Source of the DNA: Pseudomonadota bacterium
GTDB taxonomy: Bacteria > Pseudomonadota > Alphaproteobacteria > Rhizobiales > Xanthobacteraceae
Direction: 5' to 3'
DNA: 6,055 nt
Assembly: GCA_023392205.1 (NCBI GenBank)
Contig: JAEVZN010000579.1
Coordinates: 1-6,055 of the forward strand
Under the pieces are notes generated by a model. The model searched no databases. It was not told the origin of the DNA and saw nothing but the letters and a program-made list of their open reading frames with translations. This document shows, piece after piece, positions 1 through 5,975 of the stretch (the stretch's first letter is position 1; each line of letters opens with the position of its first letter). The position numbers and the translations under genes are program-made.

Positions 1-834
1 GGCGGCCTGAAGGTCGCGGCGGTGAAGGCTCCGGGCTTCGGCGACCGCCGCAAGGCCATGCTGCAGGACATCGCGATCCTGACCGGCGGCCAGGCGATCT
101 CGGAAGACCTCGGCATCAAGCTGGAAAACGTGACGCTCGCCATGCTCGGCCGCGCCAAGAAGGTGATGATCGAGAAGGAAAACACCACCATCGTCAACGG
201 TGCCGGCAAGAAGTCCGACATCGAGGCGCGCGTGTCGCAGATCAAGGCGCAGATCGAGGAGACCACCTCGGACTACGATCGTGAGAAGCTGCAGGAGCGT
301 CTGGCCAAGCTCGCCGGCGGTGTTGCGGTGATCCGCGTCGGTGGCGCGACCGAAGTCGAGGTGAAGGAGCGCAAGGATCGCGTCGACGATGCCATGCACG
401 CCACCCGCGCTGCGGTCGAGGAAGGCATCCTGCCGGGCGGCGGCGTCGCCCTGCTGCGTGCCACCGAAGCCCTGAAGAAGGTCAGGACCCAGAACGACGA
501 CCAGAAGACCGGCGTCGAGATCGTGCGCAAGGCCCTGCAGGCTCCGGCCCGTCAGATCGCCATGAATGCGGGCGAAGACGGTTCGGTCATCGTCGGCAAG
601 ATCCTTGAAAAGGATCAGTATTCGTACGGCTTCGATGCCCAGAATGCCGAGTATGGCAACATGCTCTCCAAGGGCATCATCGACCCGACCAAGGTCGTTC
701 GCGCCGCGATCCAGAATGCCGCCTCGGTTTCCGGCCTTCTGATCACGACCGAAGCCATGATCGCCGAATTGCCGAAGAAGAATTCCGGCGCGCCGGCCAT
801 GCCGGGCGGCGGCATGGGCGGAATGGATTTCTGA
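1..834 (+). CDS. groEL: Chaperonin GroEL (Hsp60), C-terminal part, 5' end outside window
   Basis: ATP-driven 14-subunit cytosolic chaperonin that folds proteins with its GroES lid. The reading frame is open from the first base, so the gene began upstream; 277 residues are visible, about half of the usual ~545. They match E. coli GroEL from about residue 270 onward: the end of the apical domain ([17 protein letters not shown]), the second intermediate-domain stretch ([23 protein letters not shown]), and the equatorial domain with the EEGILPGGG loop. The ATP-hydrolysing aspartate (E. coli D398) is present as the second D of [16 protein letters not shown], codon 388-390. The protein ends in the typical glycine-methionine tail GGGMGGMDF. 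No frameshift or missing motif is seen. groES would be expected upstream, outside the window. An intrinsic terminator follows 29 bases after the stop. Alphaproteobacteria often carry several groEL copies; which one this is cannot be told here. Confidence 0.98.
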   Translation, partial: GGLKVAAVKAPGFGDRRKAMLQDIAILTGGQAISEDLGIKLENVTLAMLGRAKKVMIEKENTTIVNGAGKKSDIEARVSQIKAQIEETTSDYDREKLQERLAKLAGGVAVIRVGGATEVEVKERKDRVDDAMHATRAAVEEGILPGGGVALLRATEALKKVRTQNDDQKTGVEIVRKALQAPARQIAMNAGEDGSVIVGKILEKDQYSYGFDAQNAEYGNMLSKGIIDPTKVVRAAIQNAASVSGLLITTEAMIAELPKKNSGAPAMPGGGMGGMDF

Positions 835-863
835 GGAAATCCATTCCTCTTGCGAAAGCTACG

Positions 864-889
864 AAGGGGCCGCACAAGCGGCCCCTTTT
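864..889 (+). terminator. Intrinsic terminator of groEL
   Basis: A perfect 10-bp GC-rich stem (AAGGGGCCGC / GCGGCCCCTT, arms 864-873 and 878-887) with a four-base ACAA loop runs into a TTTT tract. It lies 29 bases after the groEL stop and separates groEL from amn, so amn probably has its own promoter. A second, weaker GCTGC/GCAGC hairpin follows at 895-908. The same 10-bp stem recurs in the terminator at 5395-5423. Confidence 0.9.
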
Positions 890-923
890 GCTTTGCTGCA
901 TCCGCAGCTAGTGCGGGCGCGGC

Positions 924-951
924 TTGACTTCATCCGGGCGCGGTGGATGCT
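924..951 (+). promoter_or_regulatory. Possible promoter of amn
   Basis: TTGACT at 924-929 is a good -35 match. Sixteen bases later GATGCT (946-951) is only a 3/6 match to a -10 box. If used, transcription would begin near 958, at or next to the chosen amn start codon, giving a leaderless message. Support is the position, just after the groEL terminator in a 68-bp gap, and the good -35; the poor -10 keeps confidence low. Confidence 0.3.
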
Positions 952-957
952 CGGCGC

Positions 958-2454
958 ATGCAAAACGGTGCCGCCTTTCTCACCCCGCCGCGCCTTCCGG
1001 CCGAACAATTCACGGATGCGCATGCCGCGGTCGCGCGGCTGAATCAGATCTACCGGCGCAACACGGCATTCCTGCGCGAACATTTCGAGGCCTTCGCCGC
1101 CGGCACGCCGCTTCAGGCTCGTGTGCGCGCCACCTACCCCTTCGTGCGGATCACAACTGGCACCCATGCGCGTGTCGATTCTCGGCTCTCCTACGGCTTC
1201 GTGTCCGGCCCCGGCACGCACGAAACCAGCATCACCCGGCCCGACCTGTTCCGCGACTATTTCACCGAGCAGATCGAATTGCTGTTCGCCAATCACCGCG
1301 TGCCGGTGGAGATCGGCGAATCCCACGAGCCGATCCCGGTGCACTTCGCCTATGCCTCCGATATCGGGATTGCCGCAAGCGTCGCGGCCGGCGGATTGCA
1401 GGCGGCCGGATTGCCGCTGCGCGACCGCTTCGACGTGCCCGATCTTGCGACCATGGACGACGCGATTGCCGACGGCACGTTGCGGCTGCCGCAAGGCGCG
1501 CCCGCGCCGCTCGCCATGTTTGGCGCCGCCCGCGTCGATTACTCGCTGCACCGGCTTTTCCACAATACCGGCACCGATCCCGAGCATTTCCAGAACTTCG
1601 TGATCTTCACCAATTACCAGTTCTACGTGGATGCGTTCGTGCGCATGTGCCGCGAGCGTGTCGCTGCAGGCGATCCGGATTACGAAGCTTTCGTCGCGCC
1701 CGGCAATGTCGTGATGCGCACCGGCGATCCGACGACCACGCCACCGGCGGTGCCCGTCCGCATGCCGCAGATGCCGGCCTATCATCTCGTGGCGCCGAAA
1801 AGCCGCGGCATCACCATGATCAATATCGGCACCGGCCCCTCGAATGCGCGCAACATCACCGATCATGTCGCGGTGCTGCGTCCGCATGCCTGGCTGATGC
1901 CCGGGCATTGCGCGGGGCTGCGCAATACGCAGAAGCTCGGCGATTATGTGCTCGCGCATGGCTATGTGCGCGAGGATCATGTGCTGGACGAGGAATTGCC
2001 GCTCTGGGTGCCGATCCCGGCGCTGGCCGAAATCCAGGTGGCGCTCGAACAGGCGCTGGCGGAAGTCACCGGCCTGTCCGGCTATGAACTCAAGCGCGTC
2101 ATGCGCACCGGCACGGTCGCGAGCGTCGACAACCGCAACTGGGAGCTTGGTAATCATGCGGCGGTGATCCATCGCCTGTCGCTGTCGCGCGCGGTGGGAC
2201 TGGATATGGAATCGGCCGCCATTGCCGCCAACGGATTCCGCTTTCGCGTGCCCTATGGCACGCTGCTTTGCGTGTCGGACAAGCCGCTGCATGGCGAGAT
2301 CAAGCTCGCCGGAATGGCCGCCGAATTCTACCGCCAGCGCGTCAGCCAGCATCTCGATATTGGCCTTGCCGCCATCGAGAAGCTGAAATCGCAGGAATGG
2401 GAGCGGCTGCATTCGCGCAAGCTGCGCAGCTTCGCCGAGGTGGCGTTTCAGTGA
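958..2454 (+). CDS. amn: AMP nucleosidase
   Basis: Cytosolic enzyme that hydrolyses AMP to adenine and ribose 5-phosphate, setting AMP/ATP balance and feeding purine salvage. The 498 residues (E. coli Amn has 484) align with E. coli Amn from memory along nearly the whole length. The N-terminal regulatory domain holds THETSITRPDLFRDYFTEQ (residues ~87-105) and HFQNFVIFTNYQFYVDAFVR (~210-229). The C-terminal nucleoside-phosphorylase-like domain holds INIGTGPSNARNITDHVAVL (~289-308), GHCAGLRNTQKLGDYVLAH (~316-334), VDNRNWEL, the ribose-binding DMES (416-419), and YGTLLCVSDKPLHGEIKL with the likely catalytic aspartate D441 (E. coli D428). ATG 958 was chosen because an in-frame GTG at 943 would add only five unconserved residues. 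Neither start has a good Shine-Dalgarno; GGTGGA at 942-947 is the nearest candidate for 958. The gene is convergent with the regulator pseudogene 19 bases away, and no terminator hairpin was seen between them. Confidence 0.96.
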   Translation: MQNGAAFLTPPRLPAEQFTDAHAAVARLNQIYRRNTAFLREHFEAFAAGTPLQARVRATYPFVRITTGTHARVDSRLSYGFVSGPGTHETSITRPDLFRDYFTEQIELLFANHRVPVEIGESHEPIPVHFAYASDIGIAASVAAGGLQAAGLPLRDRFDVPDLATMDDAIADGTLRLPQGAPAPLAMFGAARVDYSLHRLFHNTGTDPEHFQNFVIFTNYQFYVDAFVRMCRERVAAGDPDYEAFVAPGNVVMRTGDPTTTPPAVPVRMPQMPAYHLVAPKSRGITMINIGTGPSNARNITDHVAVLRPHAWLMPGHCAGLRNTQKLGDYVLAHGYVREDHVLDEELPLWVPIPALAEIQVALEQALAEVTGLSGYELKRVMRTGTVASVDNRNWELGNHAAVIHRLSLSRAVGLDMESAAIAANGFRFRVPYGTLLCVSDKPLHGEIKLAGMAAEFYRQRVSQHLDIGLAAIEKLKSQEWERLHSRKLRSFAEVAFQ

Positions 2455-2473
2455 GCGGCGGCCACTTGCAAGG

Positions 2474-3484
2474 TCAGCTCATCCGTCGATGGCGTCGCAA
2501 GGTTTCCGACGGCGTCTCGCCATAACGGCGAGCATAGAGCGCGGCGGCGCGGCCGAGATGGGGCAGCCCCGCTGCCAGCGCGAGATGACCCACGCCCGCG
2601 CCCTGCGACGGCGCTTCAAGGAGCTTTCGCCAATGCGCCAGCCGCGCGTCCCGGATAGCTTCGGTGAGGCTCGTGTTGCGGAAGCGGCGAAAGCCGTCCT
2701 GCAAGGCGCGCAAACTCACTCCGGCAATGGCGGCGAGTTCGGTCACGCTCGTCTCGCGGTCGGGATGCGCGCGCAGAAAATCCTCCACCCGCTTCACATG
2801 CGCGGGTGCCGGCATGGCGGACGGCGCCGCGAGCTGCGCCGAATGCTCATGCGTGAGGCCGGTCAGCAGCAGGCCGACCAGCCCGTTGCGCAATTCGCGC
2901 TGCACCAGTTTGCCGATGCCGGCCGGCAACGCCGCCGAACGGTTCGCGGCATCCTGCATCAGGATCGCATGCGCGCGGATTGCCTGCCCGGCCGGGCCGG
3001 TCAGCGCCACATCGGGATCGAAGGCGACATGATCGAAATGACGGTCGAGCAATGCGCAGAGATGCCCTTCGACCACCTTGCGGTCGATCAGCACGATCAG
3101 CTTGGCGCAACCGCGATGCTAGGTCATCAATGTCGGCAAGGTCGGCGATAACAGAGACGCGCGCTCGGGCGAGGCCGCCACGCGGATGCTGCCGCAGGTA
3201 ACATCGGCGCTGCCGGTCAGCGGAATCTGCAACAGGAAGAAGCGGTCGAGTTTGCCCGGATCGATTTCCACCGCCGCGCCATAGGCCACGTAATTGACCG
3301 AGAAGCCGTCAAAGCGCGCGGTGTTGTGGACGGCGTGAAAGTCGGGTGCGCCGCGTTGCAGCGGCGTCAGCCGGTGCGGACAGAAAATGCGGGCCACCTC
3401 GTCCTCGGCCTCGCCGGGATCGAGTGTGTTCACGGCGTTGAAGATCGCCAGCGGCGGAGCCCCGGCGGCGCGCATGTGCAGCAT
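2474..3484 (-). pseudogene. AraC/XylS-family transcriptional regulator, interrupted by in-frame amber codon
   Basis: Read leftward from ATG 3484, the frame runs 336 codons, the normal size of AraC regulators with an AraC-binding-like (XylS-type) ligand domain. Codon 122 (bases 3121-3119) is TAG. The same frame continues across it: ...SLLSPTLPTLMT, stop, HRGCAKLIVLIDRKVVEGHL.... In this family a tryptophan usually follows this proline/methionine stretch, and TGG to TAG is one base, so this looks like a recent nonsense change. The C-terminal half keeps two helix-turn-helix motifs: SVTELAAIAGVSLRALQDGF (~246-265) and the region at ~297-330 ending YARRYGETPSETL. In the second, HLGR is followed by AA where XylS relatives usually have F and a small residue. 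ATG 3484 was chosen for its GGGAG six bases upstream; ATGs at 3502 and 3514 lack one. The gene diverges from the monooxygenase operon, so it was probably that operon's activator. An alternative is translation restart (for example GTG 3094), giving only a DNA-binding half. Confidence 0.87.
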
Positions 3485-3490
3485 GATGCG

Positions 3491-3495
3491 CTCCC
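3491..3495 (-). promoter_or_regulatory. Ribosome binding site that fixes the regulator start
   Basis: On the minus strand GGGAG lies six bases before ATG 3484. The other in-frame ATG codons (3502, 3514, 3475) have no comparable purine-rich block at the right distance. This supports a protein beginning MLHMRAAGAPPLAIFNAVN. Confidence 0.65.
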
Positions 3496-3581
3496 GGCAC
3501 ATCTCTGGTTGCATTCTGTGGCCGCAGGCCGCCCCGCGCCAGCACAATCTCCGTGCAGCCCCCTCGCCTGACGCCAAAATC

Positions 3582-3616
3582 AGCACAAGACGGATAAGCG
3601 CTGCGTCCAGCGGATA
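3582..3616 (+). promoter_or_regulatory. Two direct half-sites resembling XylS/AraC operator boxes
   Basis: AGCACAAGACGGATA (3582-3596) and TGCGTCCAGCGGATA (3602-3616) are direct repeats 20 bases apart, about two helical turns. Both fit nGCr-N6-GGATA. The XylS half-site in the Pm promoter, from memory, is TGCA-N6-GGNTA repeated at 21 bases; the second site here matches the Pm box TGCAAGAAGCGGATA at 11 of 15 bases and the first at 10 of 15. They lie in the divergent gap between a XylS-like regulator and its presumed target and are oriented toward the monooxygenase. Functional assignment is inference. No convincing -35/-10 pair was seen downstream; activator-dependent promoters often have poor ones. 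Confidence 0.45.
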
Positions 3617-3648
3617 GCCAGACCCGACTCCGGCGGTCTCAGATTGCA

Positions 3649-3662
3649 ACCGGACATCCGGT
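3649..3662. repeat. 14-bp palindrome in the monooxygenase leader
   Basis: ACCGGA-CA-TCCGGT is a perfect inverted repeat with six-base arms and a two-base centre, ending 18 bases before the monooxygenase start codon. The centre is too tight for a stable six-pair hairpin, although a five-pair stem with an ACAT loop could form. It could be an operator for a dimeric regulator or an mRNA hairpin just upstream of the Shine-Dalgarno. AraC proteins normally use direct repeats, so the regulator next door does not explain it. Confidence 0.35.
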
Positions 3663-3669
3663 AATTCGC

Positions 3670-3680
3670 GGAGACGACAC
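3670..3680 (+). promoter_or_regulatory. Ribosome binding site of the monooxygenase gene
   Basis: GGAGACGACAC directly precedes ATG 3681, with GGAG seven bases from the start codon, and it fixes that start. The identical 11 bases precede the cupin start at 4904-4914. Confidence 0.75.
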
Positions 3681-4889
3681 ATGCGACAGATCACCATCGT
3701 CGGCGGCGGCCAGGCGGGATTGCCACTGGCCATCGGGCTGCTCAAGGCGGATTATGGTGTGCGACTGGTGCAGAACCGAACGGCGGCCGATCTCGCCAAT
3801 GGCAAGGTCCTGTCCAGCCAATGCGTGTTCGGGACTGCGCGCGAGGAGGAGCGCAAACTCGGGCTCGATCTCTGGGCGGACGAAGCGCCGGCCATTACCG
3901 GCATGCGGATCGCGGTCGCAGCGCCCGACGGCTCCGGCAACAAGGCCTTCGGCTTTGTCGGCAATCTTGCCGAAACGGCGCAATCCGTGGACCAGCGGGT
4001 GAAATTTCCGCGCTTTCTCGACCTGTTCGAACAGCTCGGCGGCAGTCTCGACGTAACCGAAGCCGGCATCCCCGAACTGGAAACATATGCGCAGGACAGC
4101 GATCTGGTTGTGGTGGCGGCCGGCAAGGGCGCGGTCTCGCAATTGTTTGCCCGCGATCCGGATCGCTCGCCCTATGACAAGCCGATGCGCGCGCTGTCGC
4201 TCGTCTACACGAAAGGCACAAAGCCTTACGACCAGACCTGTGTGACCGCGACGCTCATTCCCGGCGCCGGCGAATTGTTCATGATTCCGGCACTGACCAC
4301 ATCCGGCCCGTGCGAAATTCTGTTCTTCGAGGCCGGACCGGGCGGCCCGCTCGACGTTTTCGAGGCGTCCATGGATGCCGACACGCAACTGGCCAAGATC
4401 AAATCGCTGATCCGGCAATTCGTCCCGTGGGAATACGAGCGCGTCGCCGATGCAGTGCCGACCGACGCCAATGCCGGCCTGATCGGGCGCTTTCCGCCGA
4501 CCATCCGCAAGGGCGTCGGCACCCTGCCCTCCGGAAAGCCGGTGCTTGGGCTTGCCGACGCCGTCATCCTCAACGATCCGATCGTCGGCCAGGGCTCCAA
4601 CAATGCGATGAAGGCTGCCACCATCTATCTCGACGCCATTGTGCAGCACGGCGACAAGTCTTTCGATCCCGACTGGATGTCAGCGACTTTCGAGAGAGCC
4701 TTCCGGCGCGTGCAGGCCTCGACCGACTGGACCAACATGATCCTGATGCCGCCGCCGCCGCATGTCATCGATCTTCTGGCGCGGGCGTCGGCCAAGCAGG
4801 CGCTTGCCGACCGGGTGGCGCAGGGCTTTGATGAGCCGGCGACCATCGTTCCGCTATTTGCCGATCCCGCCCAGGCGGCAGCGGCATAA
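3681..4889 (+). CDS. StyA-like FAD-dependent monooxygenase (styrene/indole monooxygenase family)
   Basis: Group E two-component flavoprotein monooxygenases use reduced FAD from a separate reductase to epoxidise styrene, indole or related alkenes in the cytosol; the substrate here is unknown. The 402 residues are close to the ~415 of Pseudomonas StyA. An N-terminal Rossmann dinucleotide fold opens with ITIVGGGQAGLPLAIGLL (GxGxxG, residues 8-13). The middle carries family landmarks: DLVVVAAGKGAVSQLF (141-156; StyA has DLLVVCTGKYALGKVF) and RSPYDKPMRAL (162-172; StyA NSPFEKPQRAL), then the putative substrate-binding region with GELFMIPAL. The FAD-closing motif is VLGLADAVILNDPIVGQGSN (288-307; StyA DPVLGQGAN), and DWTNMIL (349-355) recalls StyA RWTNFTL. 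No NAD(P)H-binding reductase domain is fused and no StyB-like gene is in the window. The cupin gene follows 26 bases later, probably in the same operon. Such proteins are sometimes mislabelled as alanine-phosphoribitol ligase; nothing here suggests ligase activity. Confidence 0.88.
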   Translation: MRQITIVGGGQAGLPLAIGLLKADYGVRLVQNRTAADLANGKVLSSQCVFGTAREEERKLGLDLWADEAPAITGMRIAVAAPDGSGNKAFGFVGNLAETAQSVDQRVKFPRFLDLFEQLGGSLDVTEAGIPELETYAQDSDLVVVAAGKGAVSQLFARDPDRSPYDKPMRALSLVYTKGTKPYDQTCVTATLIPGAGELFMIPALTTSGPCEILFFEAGPGGPLDVFEASMDADTQLAKIKSLIRQFVPWEYERVADAVPTDANAGLIGRFPPTIRKGVGTLPSGKPVLGLADAVILNDPIVGQGSNNAMKAATIYLDAIVQHGDKSFDPDWMSATFERAFRRVQASTDWTNMILMPPPPHVIDLLARASAKQALADRVAQGFDEPATIVPLFADPAQAAAA

Positions 4890-4902
4890 TTTCATTTCAG
4901 GC

Positions 4903-4914
4903 AGGAGACGACAC
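4903..4914 (+). promoter_or_regulatory. Ribosome binding site of the cupin gene
   Basis: AGGAGACGACAC lies just before ATG 4916, with AGGAGA seven bases from the start codon. It shares 11 identical bases (GGAGACGACAC) with the block preceding the monooxygenase gene and fixes the cupin start. Confidence 0.75.
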
Positions 4915-4915
4915 G

Positions 4916-5377
4916 ATGTCAGATATCAAACTCGCACCCGGCATCACCCCCGCCGGCCAGAGCGCAACGCCGGTGGTGTGGAATATTCTCGGCCACACCT
5001 ATTATGAGAAATCCAACAGCGCGACCTCGTTCTCCTTCGAGACCTTCGATCCGCCCGGCACCTTCGTGCCGCCGCATATCCATCCGACCCAGGATGAATT
5101 CATCTACATGCTGGAAGGCCAGTTCGACCTGTATCTCGACGGGCAATGGGTGAAAGCCGGTCCGGGCGATCTGGTGCGCATGCCGATGGGCCTGCCACAT
5201 GGCTATTACAACAAGACCGACAAGCCGACCCGCGCCCTGTTCTGGGTGTCACCCTCGCGCAAGCTGAAGGAATTGTTCGAAAAGCTGCACAACATGACCG
5301 ACCCCGAAGAGGTCGTGCGCGTCTCGGCCGCGCATGAAGTGGATTTCCTGCCGCCCGGCAGCGTGCCCGGCGCCTGA
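4916..5377 (+). CDS. Small single-domain cupin (Cupin_2 type) protein
   Basis: A 153-residue soluble, single-domain cupin with no signal peptide, so cytosolic. Both cupin motifs fit the consensus exactly. Motif 1, G(X)5HXH(X)4E(X)6G, spans residues 48-68 with metal ligands H54, H56 and E61. Motif 2, G(X)5PXG(X)2H(X)3N, spans 84-99 with ligand H95 and N99. All four usual metal ligands (3 His, 1 Glu) are present, so it can be expected to bind Fe, Mn, Ni or similar. Whether it is a dioxygenase (quercetinase-like), isomerase, hydrolase or only a binding protein cannot be read from the sequence. It lies 26 bases after the monooxygenase with a near-identical ribosome binding site and ends at a terminator, so the two are probably co-transcribed. 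It may act on the monooxygenase product or substrate (inference). Confidence 0.9.
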   Translation: MSDIKLAPGITPAGQSATPVVWNILGHTYYEKSNSATSFSFETFDPPGTFVPPHIHPTQDEFIYMLEGQFDLYLDGQWVKAGPGDLVRMPMGLPHGYYNKTDKPTRALFWVSPSRKLKELFEKLHNMTDPEEVVRVSAAHEVDFLPPGSVPGA

Positions 5378-5394
5378 TTGCCTTCTCTCAAACG

Positions 5395-5423
5395 AAAGGG
5401 GCCGCTCGCGCGGCCCCTTTTTT
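5395..5423 (+). terminator. Intrinsic terminator of the monooxygenase-cupin operon
   Basis: A perfect 11-bp stem (AAAGGGGCCGC / GCGGCCCCTTT, arms 5395-5405 and 5410-5420) with loop TCGC is followed by T's through 5423, 17 bases after the cupin stop. On the opposite strand the stem is followed by TTTCGTTTG, so it may also serve weakly for the convergent DUF992 gene ending at 5445. The inner 10 bp of the stem are identical to the groEL terminator. Confidence 0.93.
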
Positions 5424-5444
5424 ATTCGGCTGGGCGACGCGGTG

Positions 5445-5912
5445 TCAGCGCAGCGTCATGCCGGCGACACCGACTGCGAGATTCACACCGCGCTGACCCT
5501 GCAGCGACAGCGGCTGCAGCGAGATGGTGCGGTTCGAACCGCCGACCAGCACATTGGCGCCGCCGCCGACACCGAACGAGGCGTCACCGCTGGCGCCGAC
5601 ATAGGTGCCGGCCAAAGTGCGCGGCGGGACACGGGAGGTGCGTGCGAACACGCCCCAGATCATCCGCCCGCCACGGGTAAAGCCGAGATCCAGACCGACC
5701 CGGTTGATCTCGCCGCGATAACGCTCCGGCTTGGCACCGGTGCTGGGCCGGAAGACGCAATCGACACGCTGGCGCGAGCCGATGATCAGACCGACGGTTG
5801 GCGCGAGTTCGCAGGTCAATCCGCCCGCACGGGTACGGCCCTGAGCGTCGGCAGTCGTGGCTGAAAAGACGAGTGTGGTGATGGCGGCAGCCGCCAGCAT
5901 TGTCGAGCGCAT
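5445..5912 (-). CDS. DUF992 family secreted protein of unknown function
   Basis: A 155-residue protein with an N-terminal signal peptide: MRSTM, a hydrophobic stretch AAAAITTLVFS, then a likely cleavage ATTADA|QG after residue 24. It should be exported to the periplasm or envelope. The mature part matches the DUF992 pattern as I remember it: GLTCELAPTVGLIIGS (31-46), VDCVFRP (50-56), YRGEINRVGLDLGFTRGG (65-82), WGVFA, a glycine-rich GVGGGANVLVGGSNRTISLQ (114-133), and a closing VNLAVGVAGMTL. Only two cysteines occur, C34 and C52, which could form one disulfide. ATG 5912 was chosen over an upstream in-frame start at 5945 because GGAGG sits eight bases before it and the signal peptide then begins correctly. 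The gene is convergent with the cupin operon and appears monocistronic. Family function is unknown; the all-beta, glycine-rich look fits a small envelope protein, which is inference. Confidence 0.88.
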   Translation of the reverse strand: MRSTMLAAAAITTLVFSATTADAQGRTRAGGLTCELAPTVGLIIGSRQRVDCVFRPSTGAKPERYRGEINRVGLDLGFTRGGRMIWGVFARTSRVPPRTLAGTYVGASGDASFGVGGGANVLVGGSNRTISLQPLSLQGQRGVNLAVGVAGMTLR

Positions 5913-5920
5913 ATCCCGGT

Positions 5921-5925
5921 CCTCC
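5921..5925 (-). promoter_or_regulatory. Ribosome binding site of the DUF992 gene
   Basis: Minus-strand GGAGG lies eight bases before ATG 5912. It decides the start in favour of 5912 over the in-frame codon at 5945. Confidence 0.8.
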
Positions 5926-5946
5926 AAAAGCGCCAATGGTTGCATC

Positions 5947-5975
5947 TTGTAGCGGGGCTATGGGCTTGCGCACAA
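5947..5975 (-). promoter_or_regulatory. Possible promoter of the DUF992 gene
   Basis: On the minus strand TTGTGC (5975-5970) and CTACAA (5952-5947) are exactly 17 bases apart, resembling the alphaproteobacterial housekeeping pattern TTGAC-N17-CTATAT. Transcription would begin near 5940, giving a leader of about 28 bases that includes the GGAGG. Spacing and position are good; both boxes are imperfect. Confidence 0.4.

Noticed and set aside
924..2087. 387-codon plus-strand frame overlapping amn in another frame
   Set aside because: Arg/Ala/His-rich out-of-frame translation of amn with no domain resemblance.
859..2412. 517-codon open frame on the minus strand opposite amn
   Set aside because: It is almost entirely antisense to a clearly conserved amn, is rich in R, H, A and G as expected for a complementary frame of high-GC coding DNA, and resembles no family. 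A long shadow, not a gene.
2455..2473. Shared terminator between convergent amn and the regulator
   Set aside because: The 19-base gap and its edges show no stem with a T tract.
2489..3151. 220-codon plus-strand frame opposite the regulator
   Set aside because: The minus strand carries recognisable AraC helix-turn-helix motifs in a continuous frame; the plus frame is its complement and has no family features.
3485..3745. N-terminal extension of the regulator frame up to 3745
   Set aside because: The frame is open, but the extra 87 residues are unlike the AraC family, overlap the monooxygenase start, and ATG 3484 has a good ribosome binding site.
3639..4649. 336-codon minus-strand frame opposite the monooxygenase
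   Set aside because: Antisense to a well-supported StyA-like gene; composition typical of a shadow frame and no recognisable motif.
5334..5864. 176-codon plus-strand frame over the cupin end and DUF992 gene
   Set aside because: It runs through the intrinsic terminator and is antisense to a gene with a signal peptide and DUF992 motifs.
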